Shown in pieces: positions 1 to 11,397 of a stretch of DNA of 64,000 nt; the stretch's first letter is position 1, and each line of letters opens with the position of its first letter. The stretch comes from Dendrophyllia cribrosa (Eukaryota > Cnidaria > Anthozoa > Scleractinia > Dendrophylliidae). The notes below the pieces were generated by a model. That model worked only from the letters and a program-made list of their open reading frames with translations. It did not search any database and was not told where the DNA came from. The stretch is taken from the NCBI GenBank assembly GCA_024195265.1, contig JAJLRJ010000010.1, forward strand, positions 20,130,284-20,194,283, given 5' to 3'. The translations under genes were made by a program, and so were the position numbers.

Positions 1-1227
1 CGTTTTCTATCTTTTTTAGCATCCTAATCTCGAAAGAATAATTATTTGATTTTTTTGCAAGTATTATTTATTTTTTTGCGAGAATAAAAATTGCTTGTAT
101 TTAAATTGTGAGGACACAATTTGGCGATAGTACGATCATGTTGAAATCAGCCTTTAGAATCGTTTCTTCAAGACTCTGAGAAAGTTTCTTTCAGCCTCCG
201 TGCCATCTGTTTGTCGACACACTCCTTGCTTTCTTCTTTGGCGACCCTCCCTTCCTGCCTCGAGCTCGCAAACGTCTTGTCTGCCATTCCGTCGGACCCT
301 CCTCACCACAGTGCTTTCAGGGCTTTGCCCATTTCTTGTCAGCTGTTCACAGGCTTTTCCTACTTGTTTAATCGCTGCCTCTCTTGTTTCTGATTTGCCT
401 AGGCCGGAGGTTGGTGGAATCGCTAGCGATTTTGTTTGACTTTTGGTCTGTTGAACCAGCGGTGTTCTCGTCTCTCCTGCTAATGTACTACAATGGAGAT
501 GGAAAGACATTTTAAACTTAGCAAGATCAAGTCAACTTAATAGTGAACATGGATTTGTCGCCCCTAAAGTGATAAACAAAGAAAGATGGTCAATTTTAAG
601 CTCGGTAATGAAATGAGAAAGATGTAATGTCCAACATTTCACGAGCGTTTTAGAGACCTTAAGATCGAGGTTTTTTGGCATTTCCCTTAAACCGTGAACG
701 TCAAGATGTCACGTGATCAGTGCCTTGTCGTCACGAGGTTCACGTTTGTACGGCTAGACCAAGCTCTAGAGGTAAGTGATTTACCGCAAATTTTTTGCAC
801 CCAAAAACATCACAATCCTACGTTTGAGAGGAAATACTACTTTTTAGAACTCTTTCGCTTATTAATTATCGAATTCTTTTTCATAGAAACGTAATTTTGA
901 AGACGATTTCTCAGCTAAAATAGAATGATGAACGAACGAATGAAAACAAACATGGCAGCCGACTTTTTGTTGTTGGAAATGTTTTGCCAGTCGGATTAAG
1001 CTTACTTTGTGGTTAAACTTCGATAAATAAAGTAAAACAAAAGCCAGTTTCTGATGCTGTGTGAATGCATGAATGTATACTTTGTTTCCTAGATGGCTCC
1101 GGTAATAGAAATAGGTAAAAAGTAACCCCCTCAATCTTAAGCCCAGATTATGTTCATACGGTGAACTCCGAACTGTAAACTACTGGCCGACGTTTGTGGT
1201 TTGCGGTTAAAGGGGAAACCCTCAATC
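1..1227. other. Unassigned host sequence
   Basis: I recognise no gene here. A patch at about 190-510 is clearly richer in G+C than its surroundings and is open on the minus strand for 118 codons (154-510). It could be a host exon, but it has no motif I can name and no clear splice sites. The rest is AT-rich with short, uninformative reading frames. Confidence 0.3.
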
Positions 1228-1322
1228 TTAAGGTCTCCAATAATAATCTGAGTCCCCGACAGGATTCCAACCTATGACCTTCCGTAAACCGGTCGGATAA
1301 CCAACGTGAGCTACGAGAGACT
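1228..1322 (-). repeat. tRNA-derived SINE-like sequence
   Basis: On the minus strand the text reads like a tRNA head: a D-arm-like GTAGCTCACG segment followed about 40 bases later by a B-box-like GGTTGGAATCC. The copy is diverged, since the B box differs from the GGTTCGAATCC consensus. A functional tRNA is unlikely because the stems are imperfect. A SINE relic is the better reading. Confidence 0.5.
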
Positions 1323-1337
1323 CGTGGCGAGCTAAGC

Positions 1338-1697
1338 CCAGGGGCGGATCCAGGAATTTATATGAGAGACAATGTGCGCGTCGAGGGGTCCGGGGGGATG
1401 CCCCCGGGAAATTTTGATAATTTAAGTACTCTGAGATGCAACCTGGTGCATTCTGGGCGCTTAATTTTGGCAAATGCCAGGATCCCATATTGAACAACAA
1501 ATGTTGAAATATTTAATAAAATGTAGTTGTGGTCAAACATGAGTTGAATCAACTCAAACTTTTTTTACAAACGAAATCCATGTAACCGGAGTGGTATGGG
1601 AGCTAATTAAACTAGAGTCATCCCATCTGTTTTCAAAAAAAAAATCCCAGACAAAAGAGAGGACCGCGGCCCCCCTCGGCCCCTAAGTCCACCTCTG
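1338..1697. mobile_element. MITE with CAGGGGCGGATCC-type ends
   Basis: The left end reads CAGGGGCGGATCCAGG. The right end, on the other strand, reads CAGAGGTGGACTTAGG, an imperfect inverted repeat. The same end motif recurs at 63,406-63,683. No coding capacity is visible, so this is a non-autonomous DNA element, and its diverged ends suggest an old insertion. Confidence 0.5.
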
Positions 1698-2328
1698 CTA
1701 ATTAAGGCAAAACAACGACTGCAACATAGCAATGCCGGGGCACCAGAAGGAAAAAGAAGAAGACCGAAGACTACCTGGAGACGCACAGTTGAAAAAAAAA
1801 AAGAGAAGCAGGATGGGAATCATTTAACGAAGTGCGAACTACAGCAGCTGACCGAGAAAGGTGGAAACACGCTGTGGAGGCCTTATGTGCCACGAGGCAC
1901 GAAGAGGATAGGTGAAGGTGACTGTACTCAGTCAACTGTACGTATGTAACAAAAACAAAGGTGTGGCTGACATGGGGTCCTTTGAATTTGTTACTACGAA
2001 GCTGAACCCTTTTTAAGCCCCAGTGACCAACATCAAACTTCTCCTCGCAAAATCCATACATAATCAAGAGTAAAGGTCATGAGAATTAATGCAGTGATCA
2101 GCAAAGAGAATTTACTTTGACCTTTTAATAAATTCTCTCACCTAGATATGTAAAAAATGTACATAAACCAGTAAGAAGAATTTGTATGTTGGCATCGGGA
2201 CTCCTTTCTCAAGTCAGCCAGCACAAAAATGGCAATTAAAAAAATATATATATACAGAATATTTTGTCAGCCAGCAAGAATTCCGCTGGAGAATAGATAA
2301 AGTGAGGAACAGATTCGTTGGGTGTCCG

Positions 2329-2654
2329 TGCTCATATATCCCCCCACCAAGCTTGGGGGACCCATGGCCTCTCATATATATCCTCCCACCCATCAGCTTT
2401 AGAGACACATGGCCTCTCATATATCCTCCTACTTAGCTAGTGAGACCCATTCTCGCATATCCTCCCACCTAACTTGTGAGACCTATGGTCTCTCACATAT
2501 CCTCCCACCTAGCTTGGGAAACCCATGGTCTCTCAGATATCCCGCCACCTAGCTAGTGAGATCCATGGTCTCTCACATATCCTGTCGCCTAACTTGTGAG
2601 ACCCATGGTCTCTCACATATCCTCCCATCTAGCTTCGGAGACCCATGGTCTCTT
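2329..2654 (+). repeat. Minisatellite, about 40-bp unit, eight copies
   Basis: About eight head-to-tail units of 36-45 bp occur, each built from CTCTCACATATCCTCCCACC, then an AGCTTGTGAG-like core, then ACCCATGGT. The units differ by substitutions and small indels, so the array is not freshly expanded. No coding function is inferred. Confidence 0.85.
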
Positions 2655-3897
2655 TCTTACCCTGTCCCCCGAAAGGTGGGTCCTTAGCGTGTAAAATAGT
2701 TTTGACCAGTTCCCTAAACTGACACAGCAATCGACTGTCCTGCTTTGTCTGTTATTTCTCATTCCAAATCAACCGTTGCTTTTCTCGCTATTTTCTGACC
2801 TTTTTCTGGTACCAGCACTTATCATTCAGCTTTATTTCGTCCTTCATTTTTACTGTATTAATTGTTTAATTGATTTATTTTAGCTGATTAGGTCTCCTCC
2901 TCTGAGATCCAACGTAAAACCAGCAGGATCTTCGTCCACGGGTTTTGCGGTTCTGAACAAGTTTTTTTACTGCATGTGACTAAAATATAACTCAAATCGG
3001 TCCACAAATGCAAATAAATCTTATCCGGGAAATCTTCTCACAAACGACGCGCCGCTTGTAGCTTGCGGATGTAGCCACTTTAAATTCAACGCCGACAAAT
3101 TCAAACAGCCACCGAAATAGATGATATTTACCTTAAAAAATTGGGATGAAATCGTGGAGTCAATTGGAGTCAATTAAGTTTTCGAGAAAGTTAAAACCTT
3201 AAATGACTGGATTTGGGTATTATTTGGCTTTTGACTCCTATTTATTGTCTCGTTTCAACCAATTTAAAATACGCCTTAGCAAAGACTGCACACATACATG
3301 GACGACAATGCAACAGTCAAATAATGCAACGATAATAATTTTCAACGGGTCTACTCCAGTCTAAGAAGCAAAGCGCTGTCTGGTAAAATACACTATTTTC
3401 AACGCATTGTTCTTTTCTGATTCTTTCTAATAATTTTAGCAAAATTACCATAAATATGTATTTTTTGCATTCGCGGTGTTTGCTCGGGAAGCCTTCGGAA
3501 GCGTAAAAACAAGCAATTTTGTGTCCAAGAATTCAGCGCGGATAGAGAATTTCATGAGTTGACACTGCAGGGAGGTAAACTAGGTGTATTGCAGATTGTC
3601 ATATCTCACTCAAAATGTTTAAGTAGGCTTTCAAAGGGGAGATATGAGGCTTCAAATTCTAACATGGACAAATTTATTCCTTTAAAGGCTAATAACTTTT
3701 AATTAAAGTTGAAATCAAAAAATCGGAGTCAGATATGACACAATAGACGTTTTGACGGATCAGTGAGTGGTGAAATCAACTTGCTTTGTGTTTTTCTCGA
3801 GGAGCAAACTTGGATACAAAACGCGAACGCGTTTTTTAAAATAATAACTTTATTGGCTTACAGCATTGCCGCAAAGCGCGATCCCTTCAATAAAAAC
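2655..3897. other. Unassigned AT-rich host sequence
   Basis: No coding region, RNA gene or clear repeat is recognised. Short open frames are consistent with chance. Confidence 0.3.
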
Positions 3898-4205
3898 AAT
3901 CCTTATGCAAAAACTCTTATTCTTCGGCCATTTCAACTTCCAGAAATACAATATACACACTGCGGTTATAAACATGACAAAACAACGCATGTTGTCAAAA
4001 ACTTTGATTAATGACTTGACGTTTCGTATGCTTCAACATACATCTTCTTTTTCTTTACTAGCCTTGTATCGATATATGTTTATATTTTCTAGCAGACTTT
4101 AAGATAGGTCTGCATATTATCTTTTTTTCACTATGTGTCATTTCTTTTAAATTCGGTTCCAGTCTTTCTCCATAGCATTTAAATTTTATTGTATTATATC
4201 CAACC

Positions 4206-4236
<31 letters not shown>

Positions 4237-4324
4237 GAAACATCAAGTCATTAATCAACGTTTTTTACAACATGCGTTGTTTTGTCATGTTTATAACCGC
4301 AGTGTGTATTGTAATCCTTATGCA
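3898..4324. mobile_element. Foldback MITE with about 100-bp arms
   Basis: Arms at 3947-4047 and 4211-4313 are near-perfect inverted repeats. Both contain the sequence around GAAGCATACGAAAC and the sequence around AACCGCAGTGTGTATT. A 12-bp direct repeat, AATCCTTATGCA, sits at 3898-3909 and 4313-4324. It may be the target duplication, although some non-arm sequence lies between it and the left arm. The 160-bp centre has no coding capacity. Confidence 0.7.
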
Positions 4325-5850
4325 CTTCCAATATTCGCCAATATCTCTGTTAAATTTTAGCGAAATCAGCTTTCAAACGTTCGCGATATAGCGTTTTTCA
4401 AAGTGATACCCCTGCTAAAATTTTGCCTTATGAATTTATTCCGTCATGGCCAGGTATCCCCCGCGACCTTAAATCTTAAGGCGAATCTACCTCAAAGTAC
4501 TGGTGGTGGGGGGCTAGTAAAAAGGAAATAGAAAGACAAATAGGACGCAATGCCCGTAGAGACTAGTTAATATTGAGAAAGGGAACTACAGAATCCCATT
4601 TCTTTGAATTTGCACAAAGTTTCTGTGAGATTCAGTGTGGTATTGGGATTTAAGGACCACAAAAAAAAAAACGTTTTAAATGCGGAATCTCATTACTGGC
4701 CCTGCAGTCCCATATTTAGCCTTGCCAATTAAAGAAAGCAAAATTGAAGATCCTAGTTATGTCTCACTTGTATATTTGCGATGCAATCTTGGCTTTCAAA
4801 TGCATGACAGGCATGGCTCCAAGTTACTTATATAAAAATTTCAAAGTTTATACCTAGAGCTAAGGTCACCGGCGGGTAACAAGAAGTTCTAAACTACCAC
4901 TGAACCTTCCACCTTTCAAACTAAAGGATTTAGTAGTCGATCAGAGGTCATTCTATTATTATAGAACTGTTACCCTGCGTAAATGTAAGGCACATGATCA
5001 CGATATTTTGAATAATTTTCTGTCGACGTGAACTTGCCCCTTTTAATATGTTACTTCAACTTTAGGTATCTTACACTCAGGGTTATATATATATATATAT
5101 ATATAAATTCTTGAGTAGAATGGATAACGTAGAGCGCTCAACTATAGAGGAGCATTGACTATAACTTCATGAGAGTTCAGACTTCAGGAGTAATCATCGT
5201 TTTATTGCGACAGCTCTGTTTCGTATGGTCCAAAATTAAAAGGACCACACTCATCAGGCAACTTGAACGAATCTATATATATATATATATATATATATAT
5301 TTTAAATGTGTAGTACAAATAATAGTTAGATTAGTGTTTTATATTGTATTGAATTGTATTGTAAAACCAAGACCAAGAAACACGGCTATATTTTTTGAGT
5401 AGTTTCTTGATATTAATTTCGAGTGCTGAAGCTCTTCAATCAAGTTTTGTCAAATTTTGATGTTTGTTTTTTTTTGTGTAAGGAAAGAAGAAGCACGACG
5501 ATCTGATTTAGGCAATTTTGACGAAGGAATCTTGCAAAAGTATTTGTTAAAAGAATTAGATATAGTTAGGGTTGCTGATATTGACGTAAGGCTAAGTGTG
5601 CTTAAGCGTTCAGACAGTTACTTATGGTATAATTTCGGGGGTAGAAGCGGAATATTGAATATTGAATATCGTGGTTGAAAACTGAGGAATATTGAATATT
5701 TGCCTGAAAAATATACTGAATACGGAATATTTCAATAAAGCGCATAACAAATAGAGAATGGGGAATATTCTAATATAAATTTACTAAAATACACGTTTTT
5801 AGTGGTCAAGAAAAATAGCGCTGGATCCTGCGAAGCCTTCAGGTTAAAGT
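4325..5850. other. Unassigned host sequence with (TA)n tracts
   Basis: (TA)n microsatellites lie at about 5083-5104 and 5273-5300. A GAATATTGAATATT-type low-complexity patch lies at about 5650-5735. No gene is recognised. Confidence 0.5.
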
Positions 5851-5899
5851 TGGGGCTCTTGTGGTTCTAACCATCCGCTGACCTAACGATACTGTTGTC

Positions 5900-8045
5900 T
5901 TGATGTTGTCGCTCATTCAGCGTTTAGCATTGCGGTTTCCTGAGGTCTTCCAACTACCCATGCCAGATCCTCCCCACAATATTAAATCCATCCGCTCTGC
6001 TGTTTTCTGGTACTGGTTTTTTCTCAACAACCATCTGATTAACGTGCGAATGCTTCTTGTCATCAGAGGGGACAGTAATCCTGGCTACTCCGATGAAGAA
6101 AGCGGTAACCATCAAGGCGTTGAAGAATAAAGCTAGAATGTCCGTAGAAACTGCACTGGAGAACTTTTCGCCAGAGGTCCAACGTGCTATTCCAGCTGAA
6201 GATATTGTTACCACAGTAGTCCCAGAAGTGTACACATTTTGGAAGCAAAATTGACCTGGACTATTGTCGGCCCTCTTGACGTGGTTGTGCATCAAACAAC
6301 AGGGACGCTTTTCTTCACTGACCAGAAAGCTAACCAAATCATGATGTGTAATCTGCATTGCCCAGCCATGCTTACTTCTGTTGCTGGTGAAAGCCGACCA
6401 GGTTGACGTGATGGGAAGAACAGTTTGTTCCACAATCCGTCTGGGCTGTGCATTTACGGAAGCCTTCTGCTTGTTTGTAGCAGTAGCAGGGTAGCAGGGG
6501 AGTATTGCTGCGCCGTATTGTTTTCGACACTCTCCTATCTCCGTCTGGGATTTGTCGTGTAGACAATGAACTGTTGGTTTCCTGCGGTAACCACACCATT
6601 GTGAAGCTGCCTCTGACTGACAGAAGAAACCAAATGGCCCGATACTGTGGACAAGCTATAATGCCCCTGGGGATCAAGATGGTGTGGTCTCTTCTGCGAA
6701 GTTACACTCTCCGCATGGCCTCGCAAATATGGGTTCATCGCTATTTATTTGCGACACTGGAAACAGGTCTGTGCGACTCATTTCTAATGGAAAGCCCTTC
6801 AAGGAACTGTCAGCTGTTATTTATTCTTATGTTCAGCTGTTTAACCTTGATCACTATCGAGGAATTCCCAGGAAGAGTTTTTAATAATGAGTCTTTCTCA
6901 GTAGTCGACACGCTCGTTGAATTTGTGATAACTTGGAGAATGCAAACAAGCGAAAGAACTGGTCGCGTTACGACACAGGGGCCCGACCAAATAATCCCAT
7001 ACTGCACAAGGAAGTCATTTATGTTAATGCACGAGACCCTAGTCAAACTCAAAAACTTGTTGAATGAGCTTGGTGCTTCTGATCTGCTCTCGCAAGTCAG
7101 TCTGATGTCCATGGTTACCCTGATGGTGAAAAACCTTTTTCTCTCTGATGAGAAAAGACGATCCCATGCCTACGCAGCTTGAATATGGAACGAGACGCGC
7201 TGCTTGTGTGAGGGAACTCCAAAAGCGCATGTACAGGGGTCACTTCCATTATTACACTGGCCCAAAGAGCTATTATCCCGATAAGGTTATCCACGGCACA
7301 GCTCCACCTGTGAAAAAAGTAGCAGCCTTGACGAATGAGATGGAGCAGTTGACATTAGAAGACAAGCAACAACTACGTGAGTTTCTACAACATTTGGGAA
7401 GAGTGTGCGACAACACACTGTGAGGGATAAGAGCAAGGAGGAAACTGGTTGTCTTCCGTATGCTATATCCTTTGGGCTACAACGAAGAGAGCCAGGATCA
7501 ACAGTGTCAACCACCTCTTTCCTTGGTGAGCCAGCTTCAGGTGAGGCAAATGACAACCCACAGCTACAATACGAAGTACTATTTTCCACTCGTGATGTCG
7601 TCGCTGCGAAGCATGCCAGACGGAGGGAGCAGTTCAACTTTTTTCTAGCCGTGGTGATGAAATTAAGATCTGCTTGTAAAGAGTACGACGTCAACGGAGT
7701 TGAAGTTTGCGGAAGAAACAGCCGATATTCTTTGGCTCGATAACAGCAATTCAGAAGATACTTTTGTCTTCCAAGAAGCGTATAGGGACAACAAGAACTC
7801 TCCGTACTCAATTGTTGATAAGGTTGACATCGATGTCAGCACTAATGACTCTGGTATTAGACTGTACGTGCTTCCGCAGAGCGAAGTTTACCGGATCGAA
7901 TTACGAACGGAAGTTACAAGGAGGATCAGATAGTGACGTTGATAGTGATAACGATCCCACATCTGAAGAGGAAGACGACCGACCTCAGCGCGAATGTTAC
8001 AGTACCAGGACCGGACGAGTGGCAACACGACTAAGGCTTCGTTAG
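5900..8045 (+). pseudogene. NHL-repeat-type multicopy gene, frameshifted pseudogene
   Basis: Fragments of one protein can be read on the plus strand in changing frames. NHL/beta-propeller-like blocks occur at about 6255-6400 (GPLDVVVHQTTG, FFTDQKANQI), 6535-6620 (SPSGICRV, NHTIVKLPL) and 6684-6790 (SPHGLANMG, FICDTGNRSVRLIS). These are followed by a conserved C-terminal region at 6900-7010 (GPDQIIP), 7148-7420 (DPMPTQLEYG, FHYYTGPKSYYP) and an acidic, Arg-ending tail at 7930-8045. At least five frame changes make it non-functional as one polypeptide. I recall similar multicopy cnidarian proteins but cannot name a function. It could instead be part of a transposon-derived family. Confidence 0.6.
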
Positions 8046-8099
8046 TTAGCTATAGACTCATACGTGATCATGCGCGCTTCTGCAGACCGAAATCTACCG

Positions 8100-8250
8100 A
8101 ATTTATCAGAATTGAACGGAATATACAAGGAGGATCAAACAGTGACGCTGAGAACTTCTGAAGAGAACGACGACCGCCCCAAGGGTCGGTAAGGGCGCGA
8201 ATGTTACGTTGTGATACAGTACCAGGACCGGACGAGAGTACACAGAAAAG
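8100..8250 (+). repeat. Partial duplication of the pseudogene 3' end
   Basis: The stretch repeats the 7895-8045 text with indels: a GAATTGAACGGAA-like start, the AAGGAGGATCA core, the GAGAACGACGACCG acidic region and the final GACCGGACGAG. It is a degenerate tandem duplicate of the tail of the preceding pseudogene and has no intact frame. Confidence 0.65.
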
Positions 8251-9983
8251 GCTTCGTTATTTACCGATGGACTCATGCTTCCTCTTGATCCTTTTATGTT
8301 GGGATGGTAAGCAGTAGAGCTCGTGGCTAAGCATGGATCACTTACCGATCTTTTATCACATTCATTCCGCATCAACTGCCGTTTCCAGTTATACACCTGA
8401 GCGCGTACTACGCACGCGATTTCACGTCACCGCCTGCTTCATGAACGTTTGCACGGAGCGGTCAATAAAAAAAACTCATAGTGAAAATCATTTGAAAGAT
8501 AAGGACTCCACCAGTTAAACCCGTTTTCATATTTGAAAAACCATGTTGCAACTGCAGTTGAAACAGAAATTTCTGTTAAAAAGGATCGACTTTTTTTTGG
8601 CTTTTATTGACGTGACTGTGGGCGTTATAGCGGTCTTGTTCAGTGACCCGGGTCCAGTGAACTGAATTTTTTTATAGAAATAGAGTAGCATTTGATGATC
8701 CATTTGAGTTGTTGACCTTTCACTAGCTGAGGGTCAGTTTTCTTTGTATTCCATATCAATTGTTCCCGAACTATTTTGGGTTAAAAAGGACAAGAAAATA
8801 ACTTGCCAAATGGTTTGCTCATGTCAGACCAGGTTATGCATGATCTGCAGAGTGTCGTTTTTGTGTACAATTTGTGCAACATGGTCGAAGCATGGTAACA
8901 ATACTTGCGGAAATAATTCAAAAATCAATTCTAACGACAAACAGTATCATAATGAAAACGGACTATGATGTCTGCTTGAGTCAAACGTCGAACCATGATC
9001 CTGAAACCATGGGACATGGCAAAATTGAGGTTCAATTCGCAATTTTTCGTGTCGTGTTAAACATTTACTTTGTTGGTTGCGGACTGAGTATGAGAGTATC
9101 GGGACGAGTAAGTCGAGTAAGGCACTTTCGAAAATTAAAAAGAATAAGGAATAATCAAAAAAAAATTAGTAGGGAATGGGAATATTTACATCAGGAGAAC
9201 AAAGGAATATGGAATGTTTTGAGTGTCAATATTACGCTTCTACCCCTGATATAATTATTGTAGTTGTGACATGAGTTATATAACATTCGCTCACGTAAAA
9301 GGAGGATATTACCATCTTCCCAGTGTACTTTTATTCATGTAAAATGATCGAAAATGAAACATAAAATTTTAACGCAATGGAAAATTGGAAAATATGAAAC
9401 TGCCCTGGCACATTGAAATACATAGTAACCGATAGAAAAGACCCAAATCTTAAAACTAAATAAAACTGTACTTTCTTCTACATTAAAAAAGAAAATCTGC
9501 CCGACGTGGTAAAATCCGGATGAGTGAATGACTTCTGGTGGAACCGAAGAACGCACGTATTTTAGTCAAAGTTACACAAGGATTTCCTTACGTTATTCCT
9601 CTAAAATAATTTCAACTTTTTGTAATTGGATAGCTGTAATTGGACACCTACGTTGCGCGCGCGTCAATCAGTTGCATTTGAATGGGCTCGTTTTTGCTGT
9701 TTTCCTTCTACTTTCAAACTGACAGAAAATATCCAAGACGTTTTTAGTACAAAAGAGTCGACATAGCTTCTTAATCTCGAATTTGGTTATTGATGAGATT
9801 AATTAGTAATTGAACTTTGTGTCGTACAATTCAGGGGTAATCGTGCTCGTAATTACTTCACTCAGTCCAATTACTATTACTTATTATTATTATTATTTAG
9901 TAAATTACATGCCTGTTTAGAAGTTTTGCTCGGGTACATGAACCTCCCCTCTTTTTTTCTTTCATTTCACTTTTCCCTTTTTG
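8251..9983. other. Unassigned host sequence
   Basis: Nothing recognisable as a gene. A short (TTA)n tract lies near 9880-9900. Confidence 0.3.
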
Positions 9984-10039
9984 TCAGTTGCCGTTTTGTA
10001 ATTGTTTTTGTGACAGTAAATAATAATAATCAATAATAT

Positions 10040-10260
10040 GCTTGACGGGTGCACTTGGTTTTCTCGCGGGATGTCCCGAAGTTTCTTGAGCCCATACCCT
10101 TATCGTTTCACTGACTGCCTGTCCCGATGTTTGTTGAATCTGAACCGATCTCTTCAGTCTCTCGCCTGCGTTCCCGAACCCGTGGTGGTTCATTTCTCTC
10201 TCGGGTTATCCCTCTGTTTGTTGAATCACTACCTTTCCCTTGCCTCCCAGTTTCCCCACC
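10040..10260 (-). pseudogene. Degenerate continuation of a 16-residue repeat coding region
   Basis: On the minus strand this stretch encodes blocks like IQQTSGQAVSETI and ETSGHPARKPS, clearly related to the IQTTSGQPARETR units of the gene at 11,398-12,722. The blocks are spread over more than one frame. It is either a downstream exon with sequence decay or an old partial duplicate. The text before it shows no strong splice acceptor that I can settle on. Confidence 0.45.
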
Positions 10261-10429
10261 CTTTAAAAAGAGAAACGCATCATGCAAATTAATATATTTT
10301 ATAACTTTACTAACACGACGCATTCATTATGAAATAATCTACTGAGGATGAGTCATTCAGTCATCTAATGAGTGTATCCTTATAACAATTTTTGGCCATT
10401 ACAACATGGAACCCGGCCCGATAATACAA

Positions 10430-10965
10430 CCACTGACGGCCCATACAGTCAGTTTTACTCACTGTGACCAATCACAAAAAGGGACAGACAATCCAATTAA
10501 CCAATCAGAACTCAAAGCAAATACATGTAGCCGGGCCAAGCGCGCCGGGGGAAACGTGTTTGAACAACTCGGAATTTTGTGCTGGTTTTACTTATGATTT
10601 GTTAGTCAATAGAGCAGTTTTCAATTGGGTGTGGTAAAACCAAAACCAAAGTAATTACTCTGACCAATCACAGCAGTCGTAAACAATCCAATGAACCAAT
10701 CAGAGCTCGAAGCAATTACATGGGGCGGCGCCAAGCGCGGGAAAACGCGTGCGAGCAAGTCACGATTGGTTTTGGTTTTACTTCTGATTGGTCGAGAAAG
10801 TGGCGCGAGATTTTTTAGCCAATCACAAAACGTAGCAATGAAAAACCAAAGCAATTGTGTAATTACTTTTTACACTCAATTGAAAACTGCTCTAACGAGG
10901 CGTAGCAATACAATACCAAAGCAATCGTCACATTGCTTTCAACATGCAATTGAAAATAACGGTTG
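10430..10965. mobile_element. Older CCAATCA-rich MITE interrupted by a second copy
   Basis: Bases about 10,430-10,598 match the 5' half of the MITE at 10,612-10,892 (GACCAATCACA, CCAATCAGA, GCCAAGCGCG blocks). Bases 10,895-10,965 match its 3' half (GTAGCAAT, ACCAAAGCAA, CAATTGAAAA). The older copy was therefore split by insertion of the younger one. Confidence 0.7.
10612..10892. mobile_element. MITE with GAGCAGTTTTCAATTG ends and TA duplication
   Basis: The element is 281 bp with terminal inverted repeats GAGCAGTTTTCAATTG at the left and CAATTGAAAACTGCTC at the right, flanked by TA on both sides (10,610-10,611 and 10,893-10,894). A TA duplication and no ORF fit a Tc1/mariner-type non-autonomous element. 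I recall the family as common in corals. Confidence 0.8.
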
Positions 10966-11397
10966 TAGCTCTGACAGGTGGTCGTTTGTCGCATTAAAGG
11001 AAATGACTGAGCTTTTGTTCGGGTCGGAGAAAAAATAGCCGTAATAACGAGGTGGTGGTACGAACACAGGGTTGTATCATATATTTTATGAAAAACTCAG
11101 AAAGTGTCCCACGTCAGATGCGCAAACTGAGCTAAAAGCACTCTTTAGATGCGAGCAAAAAGTATGTGGAAACTTCTTCTCCATCTGTGTTAATATTTGT
11201 ACATAGACTTTTCTCTTAGATCTTTACGGTTTCATATTCAGTTTCTTTTAGTTGGATATCGACCGATTTTATTTTAAGGTGTCAGTAGGTAATATTCAAG
11301 TGGTATTGGACCTCATGGATATGGTGCAAAATGAAACCTTAAAAAGTATCTAAAATAAAACGTTTTAAACAAAATAGAAGCGTACAAAGAGACTGAC

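Noticed and set aside
154..510. 118-codon minus-strand frame in a GC-rich patch
   Set aside because: No domain, splice signals or repeats support it. Kept only as a note in the unassigned region.
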